NCBI GenBank assembly: GCA_947652115.1
Contig: OX393561.1
Location: 45,632,263-45,696,262, forward strand
Source: Blastomussa wellsi
Taxonomy: Eukaryota; Cnidaria; Anthozoa; Scleractinia; Plerogyridae
Length of the DNA: 64,000 nt
Direction: 5' to 3'
Position numbers and translations under genes: made by a program. The notes beneath the pieces are model-generated. The model was not told where the DNA came from and made no database searches. It saw only the letters and a list, made by a program, of their open reading frames with translations. Numbering within the stretch: position 1 is the stretch's first letter; each line of letters opens with the position of its first letter. This document shows, piece after piece, positions 34,310 through 45,600 of the stretch.

Positions 34310-34804
34310 ATGGCTGCCCTAGGTAAAGATTGGGGCAAGTTTAAGGAGAAAATGAAAGAGCTCCGCCAAGGGAAAAAAGGAAAGAAGGATTCTGGCAAGT
34401 CAGCCAAAGACCTTGAAACCATAGTTGTACAGCGCCTAAGCGCAGAGGTAGCTGGGAAAGCACAAAAGTACTCTCGAATTGGAGCACGTGAGTTCGTCTC
34501 TTTCGAAGAGTTCGACGAAATCTCTGTTAGTAACATTAAGAAAGCGTGCATGAAGCACTACGGTATGTCGGAAACGATGTCCTGCGATGTACTTGCAGGG
34601 GAACAGGGACCTTCCTGTTCCTCTGTAAAACAGTTGCCAACGTTAAAAGTGATCCATGTGCGATTCATAGAGGGCAAGGTTGAGGAACGTGCGATTGAAG
34701 TTTCACCGGGGGTCAGTGAACGGCGGAAGCGAAAGGCCAGCGACATGATGTCAAATAAAAAGACAGGCCAAACACGACTCCCATTGGTCGAGATTTGTTA
34801 TTGA
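34310..34804 (+). CDS. Unknown transposon-encoded protein, 164 residues
   Basis: I cannot name this protein. It starts MAALGKDWGKFKEKMKEL, is very lysine-rich over the first 35 residues, then reads SRIGAREFVSFEEFDEISV and ACMKHYGMSETMSCDVLAGE, and ends in a basic RKRKASD segment followed by 18 residues shared with the inner inverted repeat. The start lies about 46 bases inside the left terminal repeat of the transposon, so that repeat probably holds its promoter. The last residues (from about DMMSNKK) coincide with the rearrangement junction at 34744, so the natural C-terminus may differ. A role as an accessory factor of the transposon is inferred only from position. Confidence 0.6.
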   Translation: MAALGKDWGKFKEKMKELRQGKKGKKDSGKSAKDLETIVVQRLSAEVAGKAQKYSRIGAREFVSFEEFDEISVSNIKKACMKHYGMSETMSCDVLAGEQGPSCSSVKQLPTLKVIHVRFIEGKVEERAIEVSPGVSERRKRKASDMMSNKKTGQTRLPLVEICY

Positions 34805-34810
34805 TGACCT

Positions 34811-35084
34811 TCAAATTTTTGCTCTAACGAGTATATCTTTTAACGACCTCCCTTTTCTGTATGAAAGGATGGGAGGGTCTTTGAATATTTCTTTGAGCAC
34901 CGGTTGATTCTCTATTAGGTGCCACTTTTTCATTAGAATGTTCTTAAGATTAGGCACAGAAGGACGATATTCTGTTACGAAAGGTAGAATTCTTTTGTGC
35001 GTCTTTTGTTTATTTTGTAGAGCCAACGTTCTTTCGCTAAATATAACTCCTGACAGAATTCTCTCTGAAAGGTTATCTGGATAA
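34811..35084 (-). mobile_element. Penelope-like element fragment, inverted copy
   Basis: The minus frame reads PDNLSERILSGVIFSERTLA, LPFVTEYRPSVPNLKNILMK and KWHLIENQPVLKEIF, the region after the reverse transcriptase in Penelope-like elements. It stops at 34811 (KDILVRAKI then stop), before the linker and GIY-YIG endonuclease that would follow. It is the mirror of 35443-35716 and is cut by the gap on its other side. Confidence 0.75.
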
Positions 35085-35284
35085 NNNNNNNNNNNNNNNN
35101 NNNNNNNNNNNNNNNNNNNNNNNNNNNNNNNNNNNNNNNNNNNNNNNNNNNNNNNNNNNNNNNNNNNNNNNNNNNNNNNNNNNNNNNNNNNNNNNNNNNN
35201 NNNNNNNNNNNNNNNNNNNNNNNNNNNNNNNNNNNNNNNNNNNNNNNNNNNNNNNNNNNNNNNNNNNNNNNNNNNNNNNNNNNN
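35085..35284. other. Assembly gap (200 N)
   Basis: Exactly 200 unknown bases, a customary placeholder length. It lies at the centre of an inverted repeat, where assemblers often fail. Confidence 0.98.
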
Positions 35285-35716
35285 GAAACATTCCAATACA
35301 CAGAATTCACATCCTGCCACCCTCCAGGAGTCTGGAAGGGCTTCATTGAAGGCGAAGCCTTAAGACTTCTCAGAACTAATTCTTCAGAGAAAACTTTTGA
35401 AGAAAACATAAGACAATTCAAACAAAGATTACGAGCGAGAGGTAATCAAGATAACCTTTCAGAGAGAATTCTGTCAGGAGTTATATTTAGCGAAAGAACG
35501 TTGGCTCTACAAAATAAACAAAAGACGCACAAAAGAATTCTACCTTTCGTAACAGAATATCGTCCTTCTGTGCCTAATCTTAAGAACATTCTAATGAAAA
35601 AGTGGCACCTAATAGAGAATCAACCGGTGCTCAAAGAAATATTCAAAGACCCTCCCATCCTTTCATACAGAAAAGGGAGGTCGTTAAAAGATATACTCGT
35701 TAGAGCAAAAATTTGA
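35285..35716 (+). mobile_element. Penelope-like element fragment, plus-strand copy
   Basis: Reads CHPPGVWKGFIEGEALRLLR, TNSSEKTFEENIRQFKQRL and then the same LPFVTEYRPSVPNLKNILMK segment as the inverted copy. These motifs follow the catalytic palm in Penelope-like reverse transcriptases. Truncated on both sides: by the gap on the left, and by a stop at 35714 before any GIY-YIG domain. Confidence 0.75.
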
Positions 35717-35768
35717 AGGTCATCAATAACAAATCTCGACCAATGGGAGTCGTGTTTGGCCTGTCTTT

Positions 35769-36083
35769 TTATTTGACATCATGAACCTGTCTAAGTTTTT
35801 TGTGCAACGCTCGGTAGCCAAGAAGTTTTCCCGGCCCTTCCAATTCTTTCTTTACTGCCTCTTGGACCTCGTCGACCTGAACGGTTCGGTCTGTGTATTT
35901 GATGCCAAAGTACTCCAGTCTTCTGTCTAGCGTCCTTAAACTCCACGCATATTCACTAAAATCCCTTGAAACAAAGTCTAAAACTTCAATTCGACTAAGG
36001 TTCTGCTTCACATAACGATCCAACGCGTCTTTTAACTCCTCGTCTTCTTGCCAATCGTTGTTTCTGATGCGAGCAGCCGCCAT
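35769..36083 (-). pseudogene. Integrase-like transposase, N-terminal part only
   Basis: The frame starts MAAARIRNNDWQEDEELKDA about 19 bases inside the right terminal repeat and contains YAWSLRTLDRRLEYFGI and GPGKLLGYRALHKKLRQVHD, the N-terminal region seen in eukaryotic integrase-type DDE transposases. After HDV it runs into the inner inverted repeat and stops. The catalytic DDE core is therefore absent, so this copy cannot be autonomous. Confidence 0.65.
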
Positions 36084-36636
36084 TTTGAATAGGGGCGCGA
36101 TCGCACCCGAAATGCATTCTGGTCTATGGCAACGCTAGGCCATGAGGTTTTTTTTTTTTTTTTTTTTTTTTTGCTATGGCAATCATAGGCCATGGCCAAT
36201 TTTGCTTTTATTTTACTTTGACTTTTTTTAAATTCCGTTTTTAATTGTTTTCGACAACAAATTAATTTTGAAATCATTTTGTTTTGATTTAGTTCCTAAA
36301 ATAATTTACTTTGATTTAAAATTACTTTGATAAAATATTATTTTTATTATTTTGATTAAAAACAAAAAAAAATATAAAAATAAAGAAATAAAACAAAAAA
36401 GAAAAGCAAAAAATGGAATAAAATATAGATAAACAAAAAAAAATTGTTAAGACAATGGCGTTTTTGTTATGGCAATTCTAGGCCACCATACAGGACCGCA
36501 CCACAACAAGCTCGCGTCTATTTGTTTTCTACCATAACAAGACAAAGCCAAAATGATTAAGCGAAGACTTGCGTTCACGAAAGTGCGAGCGAACCGCAAC
36601 CCCTTCCCCCTCCTGTTGAGGAAAGGTCTTTCAGTC

Positions 36637-36850
36637 TAACCCCTAAAGAAATCCGTTGGAAACATCCTCACCCCTAAATAAATCCATTAAAATTGCCTTA
36701 ACCCGTAAATGAATCTGTTAAAAATGTGCTGACCCCTATGGAATTCCTTTAGAAATGTGTTTCCCCTAACTGAATTCCAAAGGATTTCTACCCCTGACGA
36801 ATTCCATAACTTTTCACCGATCCCCCCTAAGAATTCCTCTTAATTCCAGT
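36637..36850 (+). repeat. Degenerate tandem repeat, about 36 bp
   Basis: Five to six units each combine a C-rich start (ACCCCTAA) with an AATCC(A/G)TT or AATTCC core and a T/A-rich end. Units start near 36641, 36681, 36711, 36742 and 36791. They are strongly diverged from one another. Confidence 0.5.
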
Positions 36851-38033
36851 CTTACTCCTTGAGAAATACATAATTTCTCTCAACGAGTTTCACGTCAAAT
36901 TTCTGAGAACTAACAGCGCCAAAGGCTGTAAACAGTTTGAGCCATTGAAGTTGTTGTGGAAAGTTTTTAACAAGCGCGCGTCATGGCGTCATCATGTTTC
37001 GATGCATTTTTCGACCGTGAATACTAGCCAATGAGCACGCGAGAATTTCTGCAGTCATTGTCATTCTTTACATTGTTCCACACCTCTCAGATGTTTGGAA
37101 TTATAGAAAAGTATGACAATGTAACGTAGAATGAAGTGGGAAAAGGTTGTTGATATAGCACGCTATAATACACTTCCACACATCTGAGAAGTGTTCACCT
37201 TCTTCTGCTTGCCAGATAGTTCGTGTCGAAATCCCAAAACCATCACCTAATGGTTAACCATTGGAGAACGTATACTCCAGTGCCCAATCCCCACGCGACA
37301 TGTAAAAGGTCTATTGACGTCTGGCCTCGATTAGCAAGGAATGAATAAAATCGTATTAGTTTGTTAGGAAACTGTTGTACTGCGTTTGCAAGAAAGTAAA
37401 ACAGTATTAATAAAGGTAGAGCCCCTTTTTAGGGGCCACTCTCGGGGAAAAGATAAGGTTGGTCACCACCAGAAATTGGCGCAAGTCTTCTGACAAAAAA
37501 CGTTGCGATATTCACTGAGTGCAGAAACACGTGGAAACGTCCGGAATAAAGTGAAGACGGCAATGACCTAGTATTTGAATGTTTTTATCAACCTTTTATT
37601 CTAGGATCTTATCTATCAAGACCTTGTTGACTCATAAAGCCAAACCTTTTATACTGCATTTTTGCTAGCTGCTAAACAGGGGTAAAAAGGTAGAAGAAAC
37701 GGCACCGTGGTCGCGGCCGGAATTAATTGAATGGTTGCTTCGTAGGAGTAAAAGCAAAGGAAGAACCATCATCCAGAAGGCCAAAAGGTGGCTACGTATA
37801 TGGCTTTTTAACAGAGGAGGGCGCTTTACAGGGGTTCTGTTGATGCCATTCCAATGTTGATTTATTTCTTTCATTGCTCTCTTGGAGGTTGGTTGGTCGC
37901 ATCTTCGATGTGCTTTAATGTGACTGCGCGATGCAGTTAAGAACTATATGGCTATGTGTGCTTTTCATCAATTGACTGAGTAACCGCGCGATACAGTTCC
38001 AGTCATAACCCACATTTGACTCTTGCTTACCAG

Positions 38034-38150
38034 AGTCTCCAGTAGCTCAGTGGTTAGAGCATCCGACTAGATCTCGGAGGATCGTGGGTTCAAATCCCAG
38101 CTGGGACTCGGATTTTTTCCGAGTTTCTGTTCATACCATTTCAATGTTGA
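38034..38150 (+). mobile_element. tRNA-derived SINE (second family)
   Basis: The head CTCCAGTAGCTCAGTGGTTA (A box) is followed by an anticodon arm CCGACTAGATCTCGG and a B box GGGTTCAAATCCC. It looks like a tRNA, but the acceptor ends pair poorly and a non-tRNA tail (TTCATACCATTTCAATGTTG) follows a short hairpin, CTCGGATTTTTTCCGAG. Confidence 0.6.
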
Positions 38151-38245
38151 TTTAAACGTAAATTTGGACCGTTGACAGCGCGGGAAACACAATAAATAGG
38201 CAGCACGTGCTATGATAACTACAAAACATTGCGTCTAGAGATACT

Positions 38246-38405
38246 CCTGCCTCGTCCCCAGGCGTCGCTTCCTTGTCATACTAGGTGCGCTTTGCGTTTT
38301 GGGATTGATTTTGCGAGGTTCGCGTTACGTTGTGGGACAACCCCCGCGCTCCTTGATTTTCCCGCCTTACAACCTTGACTGACCGGCGCCTGGGGACGAG
38401 GCAGG
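38246..38405. mobile_element. 160-bp MITE with 7-bp target duplication
   Basis: Terminal inverted repeats CCTGCCTCGTCCCCAGGCG (38246-38264) and its complement (38387-38405) are flanked by AGATACT on both sides (38239-38245 and 38406-38412). The CGTCCCCAG core links it to the family seen in DRC4 introns. Confidence 0.7.
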
Positions 38406-39881
38406 AGATACTCTGCTCGATTTCATTAAAAGACGCAAATCTTCGGTTTACATGACGCTGTAAAGCTCTTTTAAGCCGATCACTTGGTCGGTGCTTGCAT
38501 ATCATAGCCATTTACAAGAACTCTTCACAATTCACTAAACTATGAATTACCCTTGGCCTGGTAATTCTGATTTTATTGAATGATTTGTAGGTGAGGGATT
38601 TTCCGCGCTATTTCTGTCACTATTCGGAACGGCAACAGAACACTGAGGCAATTTCATTTTATCATTTTCCACGTTTTTGCAGAATATTAAAATTATTTAA
38701 TTACACAAACCTCATGCTTTTTTCAGGTCATAGTCTCTTATTAGACAAAGTCCCTAGTCCGCTAGTTAACAGTTCTATTACAATTTCAAATAAACGTTCA
38801 TAATTTATTTACTTCATCGGTTTTCTTGGGCACACGTTAAAATTTGTACCGCAAAACCCGTAAATGAAATCAATATAATCAAGGAAAGGGAAGACAGGTT
38901 GCCCCAGGCTCTGTTTTCATATCGAAGAGTCAACATCTCCCGATCAGAATTAATAAAGAAGTCAGCGAATCAAAACAAACGTGACATTATTTTTTGATCT
39001 AACACTCAGAAAACGGAAACTTAACAGCTAGAAAATCCTGCAAACAGAACAAGTTAAACCAATGGGAATATATTATTTGGTTTTATTTTCAGTGTTTTTG
39101 GTGAAGAAATTACTGTCGATATCTGCAGTGGAGAAAATGTTTGTTGCATGTCGTATCGCAACTTAAACTGATCGCACCCAAAATACTTTTCGTTAAGGTC
39201 TTCGCTAAATAGAAAGATAATCCTTTGAATAAAATATTCATGTTGAAACAAAGGCCATGCCTTGGAAAACACTGATCGCCAAAAAGTTCATTTTCGAAGA
39301 TATCCGGTACCGGCATCATCCGGCATTTTTGGTATCGTAAACAAAATCAACGAGACACACGGCATTTCAGCGAGTGGATCATTTCTTATCCCTCCACAAA
39401 ACTCTTGACAAAGATGAATGGTTCCATTCCACTGCAAATCCAATGTATACGATATTCGGTAGAACCGACGAATTTTCTCAAAACAGGTGAATCAACAAGC
39501 CGTGTTAAAAATGAGGCAATCACCTGATCACGTGACCAAAAGTAAGATATTGGTGTAAACTCCCGCGAGTTCCCATTATATTGTTATGTTGGTAGCGCCT
39601 CAAACGACAAATGGGCGACTATTTCTTAGGCAAATAATTTTCTTTTTATGGTGGGCTGCCCAGTCGCCGAGAATTCAATTGACTTTGGGGATTTGCGTAA
39701 TTACTTCGTTGGACGTAAAGCGAGCATTTATGGGCCATCTGTGCGGTTTCCTAAACAGAATAGATATTAGCGTTCAAGAAGTCACCTTTGATTTTGAAGC
39801 TCTTCCTTGCCGAGAAAAACTCCGCGGAAACTTAACAACGATCGAAAACTTTATTTTCTGCGTGAAGTAAAAAGTAGAAAG

Positions 39882-42640
39882 ATGGAAGCGGTTTTAATTT
39901 CAGGCGCCCAAGGATTAAATTCAGAAGGACTCGATGGAGGAGAAGGTGGCAGGCGCTATCGACATCACTCGATCGACGGCCGTTCATTCCCGCCATCGTT
40001 GCCACGCGGAAGGTACTCGCCTGACGGACGGTCACCGCGAGGTCGTTTTAACAGCGATCTTGGTACAGGGGCTTTCGAACAAGCCGCGAAATATTTACGT
40101 CCGGACAAAATATCCGTTTATCCGCTCTTCGGAAGATCAACAAAAAGAGGTGGAGTTAGAGTCAAAATCAACGTCAGTGGAATGATTTTTGAAACGCTTG
40201 AGTCAACCTTGTCGCGTTTTCCTGATTCCCTTTTGGGATCGCCGAAGAAACGCGAAAAATACTATGACTCAAAGAAAAGAGAATTTTTTTTCGACAGAAA
40301 TCGTGTGGCGTTTGATGCAATCTTGTATTTCTATCAGTCTCGAGGAAAGCTGCTTAGACCGGTCGAGATTGACCGCAAAACCTTCTTCGACGAAATTCAA
40401 TTTTTCGAGCTCGGAGAGGATGTCATTGAGCGTTTTAAGTCGATGGAAATGAACGTAGTTGATCAGGACTCGGGCCCGCTCCCAGAGAATCCGATCCAAA
40501 GAAAAATATGGCAAGTTATGGAGTTACCTCATTCATCCCTTCTTGCACAGATAGTTGCCGTTTGGTCCGTGTTTGTAATTTTGCTGTCAATAGTAATATT
40601 TTGTATTGAGACTTTGCCGCGATTCCGTGAAAGCCGCAACGACAAGAACTCTGTGCTTTACAGCTTGGAAATTTTCTGCGTGGCTTGGTTCACGTTTGAA
40701 TATGTTGCTCGTTTGCTTGCGGCGCCCCAGAAGCTAAAGTTCGTCCGCTCGTTTCTGAACATTATTGACCTGATAGCAATATTGCCTTATTACATTATAC
40801 TCGGTTTATCGGCAGGTGGAGGCAGTGAATCAGGGAATACTTCATACGTCGCTTTCTTTCGAATACTCCGGCTTGTTCGGGTGTTTCGAATTTTCAAGCT
40901 GTCCAGACATTACCGAGGGTTGAAGATTCTCGGAATGACATTGAAGGCAAGCCTCCGCGAATTACTTCTATTATCTTTTTTCTTGTTGATGGGAGTTATA
41001 ATCTTCTCCAGTGGAGTTTACTACGCGGAGAGCGCTAATTTTGGCAGCATCCCAGAAGCATTTTGGTGGTCTGTGGTTACTATGACAACAGTAAGTGTTG
41101 AGGAAATTCTCGCCCAATCACGATACTATTTCATAGATTGAAAATTGATTACTTTTTATTTGAACTCCAACATTTATTAAGTTAGGGGAGAAACCCGCAC
41201 TTTCGACTGACAACTTACAAAGACTACAATGTGCGGTTGAATATCATTTAGTTTATTCAAGAAAAGAAAGGCAAATTTGCATATTCGGTGTACAGTTTGA
41301 ATATGAATGCTAATAAATTCATAGTAAAAAAAATGAAACGAAAAGTTTACATTCTATAAAATTCACAGAAACATGAAACGCAACATTTGCATTTTAGCGG
41401 ATGTAAAAAAAAGACAGGCATGTAATGAATAGACTTCAGAAAGTAAGGTAGCATTCAGTATCTACGCTGAGCGCGATGCTATTTTATTTATTGTTCCCAT
41501 TTCATGATATTTAGCATTTTATTTTCGGAGGTGACAAGAACGCGTTCATTGTATTTCGATCCTAAATTTGTTAATAGTATTATGCACGGTCGGCGAAAAA
41601 ACGCTTCGCTGTGAAATCAAATAGATGCTAAATAAACAAATGCGAATGCTAATAAAGTGGCTTGTTTTTTGAAAAAAATCGCTTCATAGCGCTATCGATT
41701 TATTTTTTATCATAGCAATTATTATATTTCTACTTTTAAACTTGTTTTTCTCATTGAAGATATTTCGCGCCAACAATATTTCTGATCACATTTCAACACA
41801 AGTGAATACGATTATTTTAATCGGTTAGTCCGATATTTAAACTTACATTAAATCACAGTTGGAAGGTTTTCGTGCGTTTTCGCAAAATTCCGACCTCGCT
41901 TGAAACAATGTTGAACCGAATTTTTTATGCGTGTTGTTTTGAATTAAGTCTCATCTCTCTTTCAGTTATTTGAATATGTTTTATTTCTAAACAGAATAAT
42001 AACATAATTAATCTAGTACTCAACATTACATATACAAAATCACGTTTCACAAGAAACAAAACGTTGCCTACATCAGTTGGTTATATGAGCCACATTTGGA
42101 ACAATTTCAGAAAAAAAATCGGTCGTATATATCTAATTTGTACATGAAATCTGGTGGTCAGAGATAACAAGCAAAGCAGTGACTAATTTAACTAATCTTT
42201 TAGTTAGATAATGTTGGCAATTTGCAAACTTTTCCGTTTAAAACGCACGCAGACTTTCCTTACACTTTCCGGCAGAAGCAATAGAAATGCATAAGCAACA
42301 AAACACACGCACACACTAGCAAAACAAAGAATATCTCTCTCCGGAACCATGCGACACACGCACTTTCCATGTTCTCTTAATATTAAATGACCGGAAAATT
42401 GAAATATTGTTTTTGCACGCTCGTTAGGTTGGATACGGAGACAAGGCTCCAACCACAGCATGGGGGAAAGTGATTGGTTCAATGTGCGCAGTTGCCGGAG
42501 TGCTTACTTTAGCCTTGCCTGTTCCAGTGATTGTGTCAAATTTCAGTTATTTCTACAACTTGGATAAAGAGAAGAGAGATTCCGACGAATTTGATCCAGT
42601 GCCCATCACATCGCAAGAACAAGTGTCACAATCCACATAA
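39882..42640 (+). CDS. Shaker-type (Kv1-like) voltage-gated potassium channel, complete
   Basis: A voltage-gated K+ channel subunit that would form tetramers in the plasma membrane. Two exons, 39882-41090 and 42428-42640, give 473 residues. An arginine- and proline-rich N-terminus is followed by the T1 assembly domain (about 92-187, [20 protein letters not shown]). Then come S1 (223-243), S2 (257-279), S3 (288-309), S4 (325-346, [20 protein letters not shown]), S5 (357-382), the pore helix and S6 (416-445) with the PVP motif LALPVPVIV. The single 1.34-kb intron falls inside the selectivity filter: exon 1 ends with TT and exon 2 begins VGYGD. The C-tail is short, about 28 residues. The start is the first in-frame ATG; reading further upstream would need a non-ATG start. 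AATAAA lies at 43271. Confidence 0.95.
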
Positions 42641-45600
42641 CTCCTGCGCCAAATTGGAAACTGAAGCGACGCCGAGAACGTTTCGTACAAAATTTGCTTA
42701 TAGATAAGTGACCGACACGCCTCTACAAGCGGCTCGGTTGTTTTATTAAAAATTATATTGGAGCGAACTCCTTAATTTCTTGACAACGAATTCTCAAGCT
42801 TCATCAGACTCTCATGTGCACGCTCGGGTTTCATACTATAAACGTCTTTGCAACGACATATGCTTTTTAATGGGTTTAATTTTAATCAATTTTGACACGC
42901 TGTAATGTAACTAATCTTTCTTTATCAAATAATATCAAGCCGCGTCATTTTGTGACAACTGCGTACAACAACAACGAAAAAACACAAAACAGTTTTATTC
43001 CTACTTCTCGAACCTGTAGTTTTCTGCTCAGTGTTTTATACATGTCATATTTGGAACGAACTTTTTTCCCTTCACACACAAAGAAAATGGAAGTCCTTAG
43101 TTTTATCAAAAGAGATATCTTGACTTTATCAATGGCAACATTTCTTTGAACACCAACCGCATGCTATCAACAGAAGGCTGAATTTGTCAACAAAAAGAAT
43201 TTATTTATGCATATCACTCGTAAGATTATTTCCTGTACCGCAGAAAACATCTGTTTTCGCAGAAAAAGAAAATAAAGTTTGTACTCAGAAAATCTGCTAA
43301 ATGTTTAGCTTTTTCGTAACCAGAAAATCTCTATCGTGACCACGAAATGGGTCAGACATTTTGTGCCATTCGTAAAGTAATATTTTACAGCATCCCAAGT
43401 TATAAGTAAAGACAGAATTTCTGAGACAAACTGTAATTGCATGTTTCACTATGGAAATCAATAGTGATTCTTTGCTTGCCAATCTAAATACGAATATTTG
43501 GAATTGAAAAACACGACTTTTAGATCGAGCAGTCCACGTTGCGAAAGGATATATTAGTATTTGAATCTTTTTTGAGATTCAGGTGGATTTATTCTCACAG
43601 ATCCAAAATTATCATCGCTATTCAGGGTATTCCCGAAATTTATCCCGCATGATCTCGCTTTCTTTCTTTGTTTTACCTTTACTATGCTACAAGGGCTTAG
43701 CTAGGGGGGTCCTGAAGTGCCCGTTTACCACCACCCCCCTCCAATACTCAATACTCAGATGGTGAAAACCCGCGAATCAGAAAAATCAACATAACGACAT
43801 ATAGTGTGACCCCCCCCCCCCCCCCCACCCCTTTGAAAAATCCTGGCTACGCCACTGCTTCCCGCGCATGCGTTATGTAGGGGAAACGAGATCCCGCAAT
43901 AACTGTCATAGAAATTTGCTGCAAGACCACGACAACAAACCGATGAGAAGTGGCGGATCACTTGTAGACCTGGATCAGTGAATTATTCACAAAGCAAACT
44001 ACAAACGGCAGACTGCTTGGAAGGCTATTGCCATATGGAATGGGTTATTTTTGAGCACATGTTCCCGGAATTAATAATTGAAGGTAGTTTGCCAAACTCT
44101 GGAAATGTCAATAACCTTTACCGCTTAATTACTTTAACAACAAAATTAATCTTCCAACAGACGTCAAAAAAATGAATTTTTTTCCCAGGACGTAGTTTCC
44201 CTAAAACAAAGGTACCTTTAATTTTAAACTGAAATCAAATAACACGGCATGAATTATTGAATACCTCTTTGCAAAACTGTCATTGATAATAAATGAATGT
44301 CAGCTCTGCTCCAAATACAATGGCCCGTAATTTGAATTATTATTTGAATCCAGGACGTTTTTGATAAATAAAAACAAAAATAAATTACAAACAGGAACCA
44401 TAACCTATTATTGCTTCTGGTCCCCAACAGAAAACAGTTGCCCTTAATTTCTAAAGCGTTCCACGCTCCTCAATAATCGCATTTTAGTTTAATTTAAAGT
44501 TTCAATATTTCGATAATTTGCATTGGATTCATGTCGGTGGCAACGACTCAAACGGAATATAAAACACAGGAGTTAATTTTTTATAAGAATACGAAAACAT
44601 TTTTCTCGAATTGATATCGATATCATGCACAGACTTATTTTTGATGACAATCGATTTTAAACTCAGTCTTCACATGATCTTTTCTTTCGTTCAACACTGA
44701 TTGAGGTGCCTGGCAAGACTTGGCTATTCTAGAATTGTTCAGATCCATGTTGTAGCTTATTTATACTATTCAAAGGATACTATCGATTCGTACTTTATAT
44801 CAGCATGTTGCATATTCTTTTTCGCTCCCTATCATAAACCGAGAGCCTGGAAAAGGCTAGTATTTATAATTTCCATCAACTTTATATTATGGAGAGTGTA
44901 AGAAAACAAACAACAACAACAATATTTTTATTACTTGAGAATTAGGTCTTTAATAATCTCCTGGCTCCGCAGATAGCAACGCAAATCGAGGCGGACCAGG
45001 ATAATCAGGGGAAAAAGAAAATACTCACTAAAAATTTACACACTAAAAACTGCAAATAAGTAATAATTAAATACGAAAACAGAATAAATTCAAAGAGCAT
45101 TTGGACATAAAATTCAAGAGCATTTGGACAACATTTCAAAGAACCTTCTTACCACAAGAGGATATTTTACAAGGACAATAAAAGAACATCAAAAACTACG
45201 TATAAAGTATACCATGTTCTATAGAGTACAATTTCGCTTACAAATATCGACCGATATAAACACTGGACAACCGCAGACTCATACCCAGTCGTCTTATACG
45301 CGTTTTGAGGACGAGAGAAGATTGGATACACTTAAGGGTAGATTGAGGCGCGCGGGGTGTCGCGGGAAGGGCCATTCCATCGTCGTATCCAAACTTCCCT
45401 CGCCCCCGAAATGCAGCTTTCACAACCATACATTTTCCTACATGTTTTGATTCTTCTTGATAGCCTCTTTTCTCCTATGATTGCGACTGGGTAAAAACCA
45501 CGGGAGCAGACTATCATCACTGCCCAAAATAACGAAAAATCCAGTTTTCGTGCGACCATATTTTTGTCCTACCATTGCTCGACGTTTCATTCATTTTGCT

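Larger units (their letters stand above)
33874..36490. mobile_element. DNA transposon with 390-bp terminal inverted repeats (tentatively IS3EU-like), rearranged
   Basis: Terminal inverted repeats at 33874-34263 and 36102-36490 are nearly identical and begin TATGGTGGCCTAGAATTGCC. The 6-mer CAGGAC flanks both ends (33868-33873 and 36491-36496), a target duplication. Each repeat carries three copies of a 20-bp motif of the form TGGCCTA(N)3TTGCCATA. Two inward-facing reading frames start just inside the repeats: an unknown protein (plus) and the N-terminus of an integrase-like transposase (minus). The centre is occupied by inverted Penelope-like fragments and an assembly gap. The 6-bp duplication and integrase-like protein suggest IS3EU; that assignment is from memory of the families and is tentative. 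Confidence 0.75.
36497..39881. other. Intergenic region before the potassium channel gene
   Basis: Contains the degenerate tandem repeat at 36637-36850, a SINE at 38034, a MITE at 38246 and the channel's 5' region. Nothing else with support. A phrase resembling the SINE tail (GCCATTCCAATGTTGATTT) occurs at 37844-37862. Confidence 0.5.

Noticed and set aside
34811..35421. Open frames running through the N gap
   Set aside because: Continuity rests only on unknown bases.
38034..38109. Functional tRNA gene
   Set aside because: Acceptor pairing is poor and a SINE-type tail follows.
39807..39881. N-terminal extension of the potassium channel
   Set aside because: It would need a TTG start; the first in-frame ATG is at 39882.
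45124..45450. Open frame of 108 codons
   Set aside because: No recognisable protein; the region looks like repeat debris.
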